This document shows, piece by piece, positions 34,629 through 42,901 of a DNA stretch of 44,519 bases; positions within the stretch are counted from its first letter, which is position 1, and the number at the start of each line of letters is the position of its first letter. Location: contig JALEGQ010000093.1 in NCBI GenBank assembly GCA_022763385.1, positions 1 through 44,519 of the forward strand, written 5' to 3'. The notes beneath the pieces were generated by a model. It searched no databases and was not told where the DNA came from. It saw only the letters and a program-made list of their open reading frames with translations. This stretch comes from a bacterium (GTDB lineage: Bacteria > Bdellovibrionota_C > UBA2361 > RFPC01). The position numbers and the translations under genes are program-made.

Positions 34629-35867
34629 ATGCCTGATACTCAAAAGCTTCGAGATTACGCTGAATTGATCGTTGCTCACGGGGTGAATGTCCAAGAAGGA
34701 CAGTGTGTGCTCGTTTCAGGGGAGGTCCCCCACCGAGAGCTCCTCTTGCTGATCTCACAGTTCTGCTATGAGCGGGGTGCCTCATTTGTTCAGGTAGAGC
34801 TGACCGATGAGCGGTTTGCTCGGCAGCGAGTCGATGCCTCTCGAGAGGAGGATCTCTCTTCGCTCCCACGCTATATCTCTCAGAAGTACGATTTTTTGGT
34901 GGAGGAACAGGCTGCCACCGTGAAGATCGTTGGTCCTGAGTTTCCCGAGATCATGCAGGGGGCCGAACCACGAAAGACGAACCTCGCAAGAAAGACGGCA
35001 TACGAGGCAAAGAAACGGTTTTACGATGAGGGAATTGACACCTCTCGGGTTCACTGGACCGTAGCCGCTGGTGCGACTGAGCGGTGGGGAGAGCGAGTTT
35101 TTCCGGAGCTTCGCGGCGAGGCGGCGTGTGAAGCGCTGTGGGAGGATATCTTTGCTCTCAACCGTATCGGTGCTGGAGACCACTTGGAGCAGTGGGCGGT
35201 TCACGATGAAGCGTTACGGCATCGAGCGGCTTGGCTTACTTCACTGAAGATCGCTTCGCTGCACTTCGTCGGAGAGGGCACAGATCTTCTCGTTGGACTG
35301 AGTGACTCAGCGATTTTTCAGGGAGGACGGAGCAAGAGTGGGCGGGGAGTACTCTTTGAGCCCAATCTTCCAACAGAGGAGTGTTTCTCCACCCCAGACT
35401 GGAGGCATTGCGAGGGGACAGTTCGGGCTACTCGTCCGTTCTACGTCAATGGAGAGCTTATTCAGGGGCTTCAGATGACCATTCAAGGTGGTGAAATTAC
35501 AAGTTTTTCAGCGGAGAAGGGATATTCTGTCTTTGAAGAGTATCTTGCTAGTGATCCGGGGGCGAAGAGGTTGGGGGAGGTGGCACTCGTACCGATCTCT
35601 TCTCCAATCTTTCAGGCTGGTCGGGTGTATGAAGAGATTCTTTTTGATGAAAACGCCGCCTGTCACATCGCGATCGGATCGGCGTATCGATTCTGCGTTG
35701 ATCTTCCGAGCGACAGCTCAGATTCGGAGTATGAAAAGGTGGGATGTAACACGAGTTCAGTGCATACCGACATCATGATCAGTGATGAGAATACGTCTGT
35801 TTCAGCGGTGCTTCGCGATGGTTCACGCCGAGAACTCCTCCGTCACGGAGAATGGATCGGGGAGTGA
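34629..35867 (+). CDS. M29 aminopeptidase (AmpS/PepS family)
   Basis: 412 residues. The ATG at 34629 is chosen because GGAGGAG lies directly before it; an in-frame ATG 12 bases upstream begins inside that RBS. N-terminal AELIVAHGVNVQEGQCVLVSG and the family segments RKTAYEAKKRFYDEG (usually near the substrate), GEGTDLLVGL, the metal-binding region EECFSTPDWRHCEGTVRATRP, CHIAIGSAY and VHTDIMIS are in order. The His-x-Asp and Glu ligands of the two metals all appear present. It removes N-terminal residues from peptides in the cytoplasm. Confidence 0.93.
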   Translation: MPDTQKLRDYAELIVAHGVNVQEGQCVLVSGEVPHRELLLLISQFCYERGASFVQVELTDERFARQRVDASREEDLSSLPRYISQKYDFLVEEQAATVKIVGPEFPEIMQGAEPRKTNLARKTAYEAKKRFYDEGIDTSRVHWTVAAGATERWGERVFPELRGEAACEALWEDIFALNRIGAGDHLEQWAVHDEALRHRAAWLTSLKIASLHFVGEGTDLLVGLSDSAIFQGGRSKSGRGVLFEPNLPTEECFSTPDWRHCEGTVRATRPFYVNGELIQGLQMTIQGGEITSFSAEKGYSVFEEYLASDPGAKRLGEVALVPISSPIFQAGRVYEEILFDENAACHIAIGSAYRFCVDLPSDSSDSEYEKVGCNTSSVHTDIMISDENTSVSAVLRDGSRRELLRHGEWIGE

Positions 35868-35881
35868 TCCGCGATGCATGA

Positions 35882-35912
35882 AGTGAAAGGATCAGTTCAC
35901 TGAAAACTTTTT
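35882..35912 (+). terminator. Probable terminator of the aminopeptidase gene
   Basis: AGTGAA (35882-35887) pairs with TTCACT (35896-35901), loop 8 nt, then GAAAAC and TTTTT. It lies 15 bases after the stop. The stem is short, so it is only a probable site. Confidence 0.45.
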
Positions 35913-36044
35913 CGAATTCATGACATCAAATTATACACTTGCCAAACCGTAGTTGGGGTGGCAACGTTAAAATCGCGTATGGATGTACCTGCGCTCGCTG
36001 GGTTTATCCCATGCGGTTTTTTAATGATCAGTTTCTTGCGCTCG

Positions 36045-36077
36045 CTTTCTGAAGGTTGTTCAGAAAGAAGGTTTTTT
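36045..36077 (+). terminator. Terminator-like hairpin in the leader of the histone-H1-like gene
   Basis: CTTTCTGAA-GGTTG-TTCAGAAAG is a perfect 9-bp stem (36045-36067) followed by AAGG and TTTTTT. It lies about 70 bases upstream of the H1-like ATG, so it could be an attenuator of that gene. The aminopeptidase gene ended 178 bases earlier and has its own hairpin. Confidence 0.6.
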
Positions 36078-36148
36078 GAGTTCTCCTTTCGGAAGAAGGC
36101 GTAAGTAAAGGATAGCGAACAAACTTCGCACATTGAGGAGAAACCAAC

Positions 36149-36628
36149 ATGGCGACGAGAAAACGTACTGCTTCGAAAAAACGAAGCACTTCAAAGAGCG
36201 CTCCAAAGAAGCGTTCTGCCGCTCGTAAGAAGACGACCAAGAGGAAGTCTACTGCGAAGAAGGCAACCAAGAGAAAAGCAGCAAAGAAGACCTCTGCAAA
36301 GAAGTCTTCGGCAAAGAAAGCCACTCGTAGAAAGGCAACCAAGCGGTCGACGGCAAGAAAGTCAACTGCGAAGAAGGCCACGAAGAGAAAGGCGACCAAG
36401 AGAAAAGCAGCAAAGCGGAGCACTGCAAAAAAGAGCACTGCAAAGCGTAAGACGACGAAGCGTAAGACCGCTAAGAAGTCAACTGCGAAGAGAAAGACCA
36501 CAAAACGGTCTTCTACAAAGAAGAGAACCGCCCGCAAGGCGACAAAGAAGCGCTCTACGGCGCGGAAGGCATCTTCTGCCAAGCGAGCTCCAGCTCGTAA
36601 AAAGAAGGCTACTCGACGTAAGCGATAA
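36149..36628 (+). CDS. Histone H1-like lysine/arginine-rich protein
   Basis: 159 residues. All except the initial Met and two Pro are Lys, Arg, Ala, Ser or Thr. The sequence is built of short repeats such as KKSTAK, KATKRKA and TKRKTAKKS with no conserved globular part. This is the composition of bacterial histone H1-like (Hc1/AlgP-type) DNA-binding tails. It probably binds and compacts DNA or RNA unspecifically. The frame is supported by a good RBS (GAGGAG) and by a hairpin including the stop codon. It stands alone between terminators. The lysine-rich N-terminus of RpoD in this window has the same style of repeat. Confidence 0.85.
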   Translation: MATRKRTASKKRSTSKSAPKKRSAARKKTTKRKSTAKKATKRKAAKKTSAKKSSAKKATRRKATKRSTARKSTAKKATKRKATKRKAAKRSTAKKSTAKRKTTKRKTAKKSTAKRKTTKRSSTKKRTARKATKKRSTARKASSAKRAPARKKKATRRKR

Positions 36629-36667
36629 CTCTCTCCAGAGAGTTACGCACGAGTAACTTGCTTAATT

Positions 36668-36731
36668 CCCCCTTCTTTCGGCACTATAGGCTCTCTTGAG
36701 GGCTCTCGTCGGGAGATGGGGGGTTTTTTTT
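36668..36731 (+). terminator. Terminator between the H1-like gene and efp
   Basis: CCCCCTTCT (36668-36676) pairs at 8 of 9 positions with AGATGGGGG (36714-36722). The loop holds a smaller hairpin (CTCTC/GGGAG). A G and then eight T follow. A short perfect hairpin AACTCTC-TCCA-GAGAGTT (36627-36644) including the H1 stop codon lies upstream. The site is 39 bases before efp, so part may be efp leader. Confidence 0.5.
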
Positions 36732-36769
36732 GCCCGAAGTAGGAGAAAACAATACGGTGAGGATCTGAC

Positions 36770-37330
36770 ATGAAAGCAAACGATATTCGAAAAGGGACTG
36801 TCCTACTCCACAACAAGGCTCCTCATCGGGTGATGGAGTTTCACCACGTAACCCCAGGAAAGGGTCAGGCGGTGGTACAGACCAAACTTCGGAATCTTAT
36901 CTCCGGTTCTCAGACTGAGGTTCGTTTCGGCTCGACCGAGGGGGTTGAGCTCGCCGATGTTTTCTCGTTTAAGGCGACCTATCTCTATTCTGATGGCGGC
37001 ACCTACTATTTTATGAATAGCCAAGACTATGAGCAGCTTCCGCTGACCGATGAGCTTCTTGGGAGCGACGTGCACTTTCTTCAAGAGCAGATGGAGGTCG
37101 AGATCACGACCTTCGAAGAGAATCCGATCGGGATAAAGCTCCCTCAAACCGTGGTTCTGACGATCGTAGAGACCGAACCGGAGCTGAAGGGGGCTACCGC
37201 GAGTAATTCCCCCAAGCCGGCAACAACTGACACTGGGCATACGCTTTCCGTACCAGCCTTCGTGAAAGAGGGGGAGAAGGTCGTGGTGAGCACGGATACG
37301 GGAGATTATCTGAGCCGAGCTGAAAAATAG
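36770..37330 (+). CDS. efp: Elongation factor P
   Basis: 186 residues. Binds the ribosome between P and E sites and relieves stalling at polyproline stretches. The KOW-like N-terminal domain has MKANDIRKGTVLLHNKAPHR and the loop HHVTPGKGQAV, whose Lys31 is the position modified by beta-lysylation in E. coli-type EF-P. The modification enzymes are not in the window. The OB-fold domains follow: YYFMNSQDYEQLPL and VEITTFEENPIGIKLPQTVVLTIVETEP, and near the end GHTLSVPAFVKEGEKVVVSTDTGDYLSR. Length and motif order are standard. A candidate structured RNA follows directly. Confidence 0.96.
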   Translation: MKANDIRKGTVLLHNKAPHRVMEFHHVTPGKGQAVVQTKLRNLISGSQTEVRFGSTEGVELADVFSFKATYLYSDGGTYYFMNSQDYEQLPLTDELLGSDVHFLQEQMEVEITTFEENPIGIKLPQTVVLTIVETEPELKGATASNSPKPATTDTGHTLSVPAFVKEGEKVVVSTDTGDYLSRAEK

Positions 37331-37354
37331 CGCCCCCAAAAAAAAGGTAAAGTT

Positions 37355-37514
37355 CTGAGAGAGGGAGACCGACCCTCTTTCTTAGCGAGGGATCTTCCCA
37401 GGTACTTGCACCTGACCGCCAGTCGGGACATCCATGAGTACCGAACCATGGCTTAGCCTTGAAGAAGGCTAACCTCCAAGTGGGCGCTGCAGAGGCACGC
37501 AGCGCCCCGTTTTC
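37355..37514 (+). ncRNA. Candidate structured RNA between efp and the convergent Omp85-like gene
   Basis: Stems seen on the + strand in order: hairpin AGAGGG/CCCTCT (37360-37378); a possible closing pair GAGG (37387-37390) with CCTC (37473-37476); inside it GGTACT (37401-37406) with AGTACC (37437-37442); then the perfect 8-bp hairpin TTAGCCTT-GAAG-AAGGCTAA (37453-37472); then a strong GC hairpin and T-rich end. This could form a multibranched RNA. I could not match it to 6S, SRP, RNase P, tmRNA or a riboswitch by eye. It may be a 3' UTR of efp or an independent RNA; I see no clear promoter of its own. Confidence 0.45.
37482..37514 (+). terminator. Strong intrinsic terminator after efp and the candidate RNA
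   Basis: GGGCGCTGC (37482-37490) and GCAGCGCCC (37499-37507) pair perfectly over 9 GC-rich bases with an 8-nt loop, followed by CGTTTTC. It stops rightward transcription just before the convergent gene end at 37529. Confidence 0.8.
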
Positions 37515-37528
37515 TCTCCCAATATTCC

Positions 37529-39424
37529 TTAAAATCCGAGATCGACGCCCACCTGCTGTGAGCTTGCTCGTTCGGTCCCGAGCCGAGAGCCGAACAGTTG
37601 TCCGCCAGAGAAGATGACCCGGAGTTCGAACGAATCACTGCCGTCAGGTCCGGCGCGGAGCGGGAGGGCGAGATCAATCCGTACGACCCGCTCTCCGTTT
37701 GACTTCGGAAAGGCGAGTCGAAGTCCTACCCCGACATTCGCGAAAGTATTATCTGTGTAGAGCTCTCCGAGGCTCTCTCTCGTCGCACCACCCACATCAG
37801 CAAAAAACGCCATCCCGACACTGATCAGGTCGTAGACATTCTCAGCGAGGTGAATACGGTCCTCGAAGTTCAGTGCATACCGCTTATCACCGGTAAAGGT
37901 TCTCGCATCGTATCCGCGGAGGATGTTATCGCCCCCGACAAGGAGCTCTTTATCAAAATCGAGATTGTCGGCGTAGTCGAGGAGTGCTCGAAAGACGAGG
38001 GTGTGGTAGCCGAGAGAGCGTCCCCCGATCTCTACCTCTCCAAGGGGATTAAAGTACTGTCCTTCAAGCGAGAAGATGGTGTTCTCAAACCCTTCTGATA
38101 TGAGCCGAGATTCTATTCGGCTCTCCCATCTCGCAAAGCTTAACCCCTCTAGCTCGTAGCCATCTCCGTACGAAGTGCTCCAGAGCAAGGTATCTTCACG
38201 AGACTCAAGGAGGGATGGGGCCCACTGTACGGCGCTACTGAAGCGCTCACCGAGGTTAAAGTCCTCAACCCGCACAAAACGGTCGATGTAGTTCCTCCGA
38301 ATAAAGTCCTGCTCGATAAATTGATACCCCGCCGTTGGACCTACAAACTTTCGGTTCTCGGCAAGTTCTCCTCCTTCGGGACGAAGTGTTTCGGGATCAA
38401 CACCGATATCTTCAAAATCTGAGGCACTCGCCTCTCGAAAACTCTCCGAGAGGTACTGGAACCCGAGTTGGAAGCGCTTTAGGGCATCCTCTGGAGAACC
38501 GAGGGTGAAGGCGTATGAGCCGCCAACTCGTTCGGTCTGTTTCCGATAGATGAATCGTTCCTCGGCAGCTGCGAAGAGTCGTTCGATCGTGTCTCCGAAG
38601 AGAGCGCTGTGAGACCACGCGGTCTTCTGCGCCAGGGAACGGAACGGGTCTCCGATGTCGTACAGGTATTCCTCTCCTTCCGCCCCGTTCGCGAGACCAA
38701 CGACCCCCTGGTACTTTGTTCCGAGCAATCGACGGCTATCAAAGACCGCCTGCAGGGTATCTGCCCCCTCATCCTCCCGGTAGAGGAGCTCTGCTCGATT
38801 TCCGGTCCCCAAAAAGTTTCCTTCGGAGATTCCCACCGACTTACGAGTTCTTCCGTCTCCGGAAGCAAAAGACATCTGCGGGATAATGGTCCACGTATCC
38901 TGCACTTCGATGACGACATCCACGACATCGCCCCTATCGATAGGAATAACCCGAATATCTCGAAGGTAGCGGAGTGTACGCAGCACTCGAGCCGTCTCAG
39001 AGAGAAGAAAGTTACTGTACGGCTCTCCCTCTTGAAACTGAACTTCTTGGAGAATCATCTTCTCGCGCGTAGAGATCTTCAACCGGTTCGCCATGCGATA
39101 GATGGCGTTTCGGGGTGGATCAAAGATCCTTCGAATCTTCACCTCAACCGCGCCAAACACCTTCTCGGGGCTCTCTTCGATGTGGTACTGCTGAATAGCC
39201 TGTGGCACCCCCTCCTGAGGTGGAGACGGCGTTTGTGCGTGGAGTGAAGAGGGGGAGTGGGTGCAGAGAGTGAGTATCAGGGAAAAAGCGCTGGCAGCGA
39301 GTAGTGGGGAGAATTTTGCTCTCTCACTCCAGAGAAGGGGCGTCCGGATATGGGGCAGCGGACTTCTCTTCCTGACCGGCAGAAAGAGGGCAAAGAAACA
39401 GATTGTTGCTTCGAGAGACTCCAC
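37529..39424 (-). CDS. Omp85/BamA-like outer membrane barrel protein
   Basis: About 631 residues from GTG 39424, or 679 from ATG 39568. Neither has a good RBS; the GTG is preferred because it leaves room for divergent promoters. An export signal with SPLLAASAFSLILTLCT and a SLHAQ-type cleavage site follows, then a POTRA-like domain (MILQEVQFQEGEPYSNFLLS ... VDVVIEVQDTWTIIP). The rest is beta strands. Near the C-terminus GGDNILRGYDARTFTGDKR carries the LRGY signature of the lid loop 6 in Omp85 proteins, and the last residue is Phe (DLGF), as expected for BAM substrates. With only one visible POTRA it is not BamA itself. It is more like a short TamA/surface-antigen-type member. Function unknown. 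Confidence 0.75.
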   Translation of the reverse strand: MESLEATICFFALFLPVRKRSPLPHIRTPLLWSERAKFSPLLAASAFSLILTLCTHSPSSLHAQTPSPPQEGVPQAIQQYHIEESPEKVFGAVEVKIRRIFDPPRNAIYRMANRLKISTREKMILQEVQFQEGEPYSNFLLSETARVLRTLRYLRDIRVIPIDRGDVVDVVIEVQDTWTIIPQMSFASGDGRTRKSVGISEGNFLGTGNRAELLYREDEGADTLQAVFDSRRLLGTKYQGVVGLANGAEGEEYLYDIGDPFRSLAQKTAWSHSALFGDTIERLFAAAEERFIYRKQTERVGGSYAFTLGSPEDALKRFQLGFQYLSESFREASASDFEDIGVDPETLRPEGGELAENRKFVGPTAGYQFIEQDFIRRNYIDRFVRVEDFNLGERFSSAVQWAPSLLESREDTLLWSTSYGDGYELEGLSFARWESRIESRLISEGFENTIFSLEGQYFNPLGEVEIGGRSLGYHTLVFRALLDYADNLDFDKELLVGGDNILRGYDARTFTGDKRYALNFEDRIHLAENVYDLISVGMAFFADVGGATRESLGELYTDNTFANVGVGLRLAFPKSNGERVVRIDLALPLRAGPDGSDSFELRVIFSGGQLFGSRLGTERASSQQVGVDLGF

Positions 39425-39606
39425 GATACAATAGAGATGTGGTGAATCGGGAAATAGCTGCAGCTTGTCGTAATTTTTAGCGTCCAACTTCTTTCCGTTG
39501 CATCGCAGATACTGTTGCCATCTTCTCAGGAGTGGCCGTGGCAAGCGCGACAACCCTACCGCTGTCACCGTAGCAGGAAACCTTACTCGAGCTAAAGGGA
39601 GTAATC

Positions 39607-41391
39607 ATGAATGACACCCGTGAAGATGCGAAAGAGCAGAAAGGCGCCATGGAGCTTGACCTCGAGGCCAGCGTCGCGAAAAGCCTCTTTCTCGGCAATA
39701 TTATAGAGGAGAACCTCTTCCCCTTTCCGAAAATAGAGGCAGAGGAGACTGAGACCCTAAAAATGGTCCTCGACTCCATAGACAAGTTCCTTGAGGACCA
39801 TAGAGAGGACTTTATCGCTTTTGACGAGCAGGGGGCACAGCCAGAGGCCTATATCGAGAAGCTAAAAGAGTTGGGTCTCTTTGGTTTAATCGTCCCTGAG
39901 GAGTTCGATGGCCTTGGATTTTCGAATAAATCGTATGCTCGGGTGCTCCAGCAGACCGGCCGGTATGATGGGTCGACCTCGCTCACCATCGGAGCTCACA
40001 GCTCGATAGGAATGAGGGGCCTTCTCCTCTTCGGGAATGAAGAGCAAAAAGCCCGATATCTTCCGAAGCTTGCTACCGGAGAGCTCGTAGCGGCGTTCTG
40101 TCTTACGGAGGCTGGTTCCGGTTCAGATGCGGGATCGATTAAGACGACCGCTGAGCGTCAAGAGGATGGAACGTGGCGACTCTCTGGGGAGAAGATCTGG
40201 ATTACAAATGGTCCCTTCGCTGATTTCTTCACCGTATTTGCTCGTACCGCTGGGGAGGAGGGGAAGCTCTCAGCCTTTATCGTAGAAAGGGAGTGGGAGG
40301 GGATTTCTACTGGGCCGAAAGAGGACAAGATGGGAATTCGGGCCAGTGGAACCTGTACCGTCTCATTTGAAAATGTTGCTGTACCCGCGGAAAACCTCCT
40401 TGGAGAAGAAGGGAAGGGGTTTAAGGTGGCGATGTCGATCCTCAATAGTGGCCGCTCGGGTCTCGGTGGCGGCTGCGTCGGCGGAATGAAGGAGTGTATC
40501 CGGCTTGCGACGGCTCAGGCCTCACAGCGCAAGCAATTCGGAAGGCCGATCTCCGAGTTCCAGCTCATCAAGGAAAAGATCACCCGCATGACGGTGCAGT
40601 GTTATGCAGCCGAGAGCTTGATGCTGCTCGTTGCGCACTACAGTGATTCAGGATGTCGTGATTACTCCGTTGAAGCGGCGATCAGTAAGATCTTCGGCAC
40701 CGAGGCGCTCTGGTCGGTTGCTCACGATGCCCTACAGATCGCCGGTGGTAATGGGTTTATGAAGGAGTATCCGTATGAGCGGATCGTTCGTGATAGCCGA
40801 ATAAATATGATCTTTGAGGGAACAAACGAAATCCTTCGCCTGTACATCGCGTTGACGGGATTTAAGGGGGCAGGGGAGTATCTGAAGGAGATCGGAAAGA
40901 GTGGCGCGAATATCTTTAACGATCCGATTAAGGGTTTTGGGGTGCTTTCGGGATATGCATCGAAGAAGTTTACTCAGCTCACCTCGCTTGGCAGAGATCG
41001 TCTGGAAGGTGTCCACCCGCTTCTCGAAGAAGACGCCGCACTCGTTGAACAATATGTGATTGAGTTTTCTCGGGCGGTGGAATCTGTCCTTCGGAGATAT
41101 GGCAAGGAGATTATAGGAAAGCAGTATATCTCTCAGCGGATCGCCGATACCACCATAGATCTCTTTGCCTCACTCGCGGTGCTTTCGAGAACGACCGATC
41201 TCATTGAGAAGAAGGGAGAGGAGGGCACAGAGACCGAACGAAATATCGCCCATCTCTTCATTCAGGGAGCAAAGCGACGGATGAATCAAAATCTTCGGCG
41301 CATTGAGATTAATGAGGATACCCTTCAGACCTCTGTTGCGGATGCGATCTTTGCCCACGGAAAGTATCCCTGGGATATCATTGAACGGTAG
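39607..41391 (+). CDS. Acyl-CoA dehydrogenase, VLCAD/ACAD9-like
   Basis: 594 residues, about 200 more than standard acyl-CoA dehydrogenases. The extra length is an additional C-terminal domain as in very-long-chain enzymes. The dehydrogenase core shows GLFGLIVPEEFDGLGFSN, CLTEAGSGSDAGSIKTTAE, GEKIWITNGPFADFFTVFA, SGTCTVSFENVAVPAENLLG and GGNGFMKEYPYERIVRDSRI followed by IFEGTNEILRLYIALTG, with the catalytic Glu in FEGT. The first 40 residues are less conserved. AAAGGGAG is an excellent RBS before the ATG. It likely oxidises long-chain acyl-CoA. Confidence 0.92.
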   Translation: MNDTREDAKEQKGAMELDLEASVAKSLFLGNIIEENLFPFPKIEAEETETLKMVLDSIDKFLEDHREDFIAFDEQGAQPEAYIEKLKELGLFGLIVPEEFDGLGFSNKSYARVLQQTGRYDGSTSLTIGAHSSIGMRGLLLFGNEEQKARYLPKLATGELVAAFCLTEAGSGSDAGSIKTTAERQEDGTWRLSGEKIWITNGPFADFFTVFARTAGEEGKLSAFIVEREWEGISTGPKEDKMGIRASGTCTVSFENVAVPAENLLGEEGKGFKVAMSILNSGRSGLGGGCVGGMKECIRLATAQASQRKQFGRPISEFQLIKEKITRMTVQCYAAESLMLLVAHYSDSGCRDYSVEAAISKIFGTEALWSVAHDALQIAGGNGFMKEYPYERIVRDSRINMIFEGTNEILRLYIALTGFKGAGEYLKEIGKSGANIFNDPIKGFGVLSGYASKKFTQLTSLGRDRLEGVHPLLEEDAALVEQYVIEFSRAVESVLRRYGKEIIGKQYISQRIADTTIDLFASLAVLSRTTDLIEKKGEEGTETERNIAHLFIQGAKRRMNQNLRRIEINEDTLQTSVADAIFAHGKYPWDIIER

Positions 41392-41408
41392 CACAGGGTG
41401 TTCGCACA

Positions 41409-41515
41409 CCAGGCGGAGGGCTTTTCTTCGACATCCTCGACGAGTAGTTGAGCAATAGTGATAGCGGAAAATCTCGGCTCGTCTGCGGAGTGTCTCTGAA
41501 AAGCCCTCCGCCTGG
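41409..41515. repeat. Foldback repeat, 18-bp perfect arms
   Basis: CCAGGCGGAGGGCTTTTC at 41409-41426 is the exact inverse of 41498-41515. Pairing continues imperfectly inside (GACATCCTCGACGAG against GACACTCCGCAGACGAG on the other arm), leaving a central loop of about 30 bases. The whole 107-bp stretch can fold back on itself. It lies just after the acyl-CoA dehydrogenase and marks the start of the accessory stretch. A small GGTGT-TCGC-ACACC hairpin overlaps its left edge. Confidence 0.85.
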
Positions 41516-41587
41516 GGGGCTCGGTAATCTCCTACGCTTTTTTCTACGCTGCTTGTCGAGCGCGGGAGTTCACTAACTTATTGTCTA

Positions 41588-41983
41588 TCATCTAGTTTGC
41601 CATAGCTCCCTGTCTTTCCAGACATCATGCATGGCTTCGATATTATGCCCGTCAAGGTCATAAACGAAACACGCGTAGTAGTTCTCAGTGTACTTTGGAC
41701 GCGGTCCAGGAGCTCCATTATCACGGCCTCCAGCTCCGATAGCAGCTTCGTAGAAGTCATTAACTTTCGTATGGCTACCCACACGAAACGCAACGTGAAC
41801 ACCGGTTAGCTGCTTTGGTTCTCCGGGTTGGTAAATCTCAAACAAGCCCTTTCCAATATCAAAAGCCCAAAAACTCCCGTCGTTTCCGAAAGCAATCTCG
41901 TAGCCGAGGGGCTTAAAGGCTCTTTGGTAAAAATCCTTGCTCTTTTCGACATCGCTCACTGCGATGGTGACATGGTCAATCAT
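41588..41983 (-). CDS. VOC/glyoxalase-family protein
   Basis: 131 residues, two beta-alpha-beta-beta-beta modules as in glyoxalase I-like proteins. It starts with MIDHVTIAVSDVEKSKDFYQ and ends with YACFVYDLDGHNIEAMHD, where His5 and the Glu near 116 fit metal-ligand positions. The family covers lyases, dioxygenases and antibiotic-binding resistance proteins, so no substrate is given. It is a single gene with no operon partner, on the same strand as the next two genes to the right. The roughly 90-base gap to the deformylase gene holds a small hairpin (GAGCTG/CAGCTC). Confidence 0.85.
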   Translation of the reverse strand: MIDHVTIAVSDVEKSKDFYQRAFKPLGYEIAFGNDGSFWAFDIGKGLFEIYQPGEPKQLTGVHVAFRVGSHTKVNDFYEAAIGAGGRDNGAPGPRPKYTENYYACFVYDLDGHNIEAMHDVWKDRELWQTR

Positions 41984-42076
41984 TGGTTTCTCAATCAGAA
42001 CTCATACAGATGACAATGAGCATGAGCTGTTCGAGCCCAAAGAGCAAGAATCAGCTCGGTGAATTGATACGTCCTC

Positions 42077-42649
42077 TTAGCTCCCATACTTTTTAATCAG
42101 AGCTTCAACTTCTTGGCGAAAATCATGTTCGTATCGGTTCTTGAATTCGCCGATAGTACAGAACGTCTTAGAGTCTTTTACTTTATCCGGAAACAGAATC
42201 CCGTTTAGGTGATCATCTTCATGCTGAAACGGTCCCGTGGAAATCCCTTTGACTATAAAGTCAAGTGGAGAGCCATGCCGATCCAACCCTTCAACTCGAA
42301 TCTCGGCATATCGGTCTACGACACCCCTTAGGTGCGGTATCGACAGGCAGCCATCGTAAATGTTGTAACGCTCCTCTGATAAAAAAGTGATTCGAGGATT
42401 AATCACCACAGTGAGTGGAATGTTGGGCATGTAGGGGTAGCGTGGGTTGTCGATGTTCTCGACTACAAAAACGCGCTTTAAGACAGAAACCTGTGGTGCG
42501 GCTAAGCCAGCTCCATTCGCAATTCGCTTCGTCTCGATCAGATTGTCTACGAAAGATTGAAAACTGTCCGTTTTAATCTCTGACGCAGAAACTTCCTCAG
42601 AAACTTCGCGCAATATCGGATTTCCAATTTCAACGATAGCGAGTTCCAT
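42077..42649 (-). CDS. def: Peptide deformylase (accessory copy?)
   Basis: 190 residues. Removes the formyl group from nascent N-terminal Met. All three motifs: GAGLAAPQ (residues 46-53), DGCLSIP with metal-binding Cys101 (Asp instead of the usual Glu), and QHEDDHLNG with His143, catalytic Glu144 and His147. RBS GGAG stands five bases before the ATG. The housekeeping def is normally next to fmt; here it is alone between a VOC gene and a nucleotidyltransferase gene, so this may be a second, horizontally acquired copy. Active-site completeness suggests that it works. Confidence 0.92.
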   Translation of the reverse strand: MELAIVEIGNPILREVSEEVSASEIKTDSFQSFVDNLIETKRIANGAGLAAPQVSVLKRVFVVENIDNPRYPYMPNIPLTVVINPRITFLSEERYNIYDGCLSIPHLRGVVDRYAEIRVEGLDRHGSPLDFIVKGISTGPFQHEDDHLNGILFPDKVKDSKTFCTIGEFKNRYEHDFRQEVEALIKKYGS

Positions 42650-42901
42650 ACTACTCCGAATTCAGGACGTATCGGGCAAGTCAAAGGTAGCTACGCCCTT
42701 GAGCTTTGTGGTGTACTCCCGGTATGAGTGCGGGCTCATGGGATGGACGTCGCCTATAGGAGCGTCGTCGCCACGGTGAAGAATATCATGGTATTAACTA
42801 TGAGTCGAAAGGTAATTGCGTGGGTATGAGGCGGGTGGAGAAGACGCTGGAAGATTCTGGGGGGGGCTCCCGGACCTATCCTCATTATGCCCGAGAACTT
42901 T
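42650..42901. other. Intergenic stretch between deformylase and nucleotidyltransferase genes
   Basis: About 250 bases without a supported gene. A 68-codon minus-strand open frame overlaps the end of the nucleotidyltransferase gene and continues into this stretch, but its sequence has no recognisable pattern. GGGGGGG occurs at about 42858. The leftward promoter of def probably lies here (TTGACT is seen on the minus strand, without a good -10). Confidence 0.4.

Noticed and set aside
36028-36582. A 184-residue Phe/Ala/Val-rich reading frame opposite the H1-like gene
   Set aside because: It is the reverse-strand reading of AAG/AAA-rich codons (CTT/TTT) and has no RBS. The plus-strand gene is clearly the real one.
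37355-37514. The region after efp as 6S RNA, SRP RNA, RNase P RNA or a known riboswitch
   Set aside because: I could not find the conserved sequence motifs of these classes on either strand, so it is given only as an unnamed candidate.
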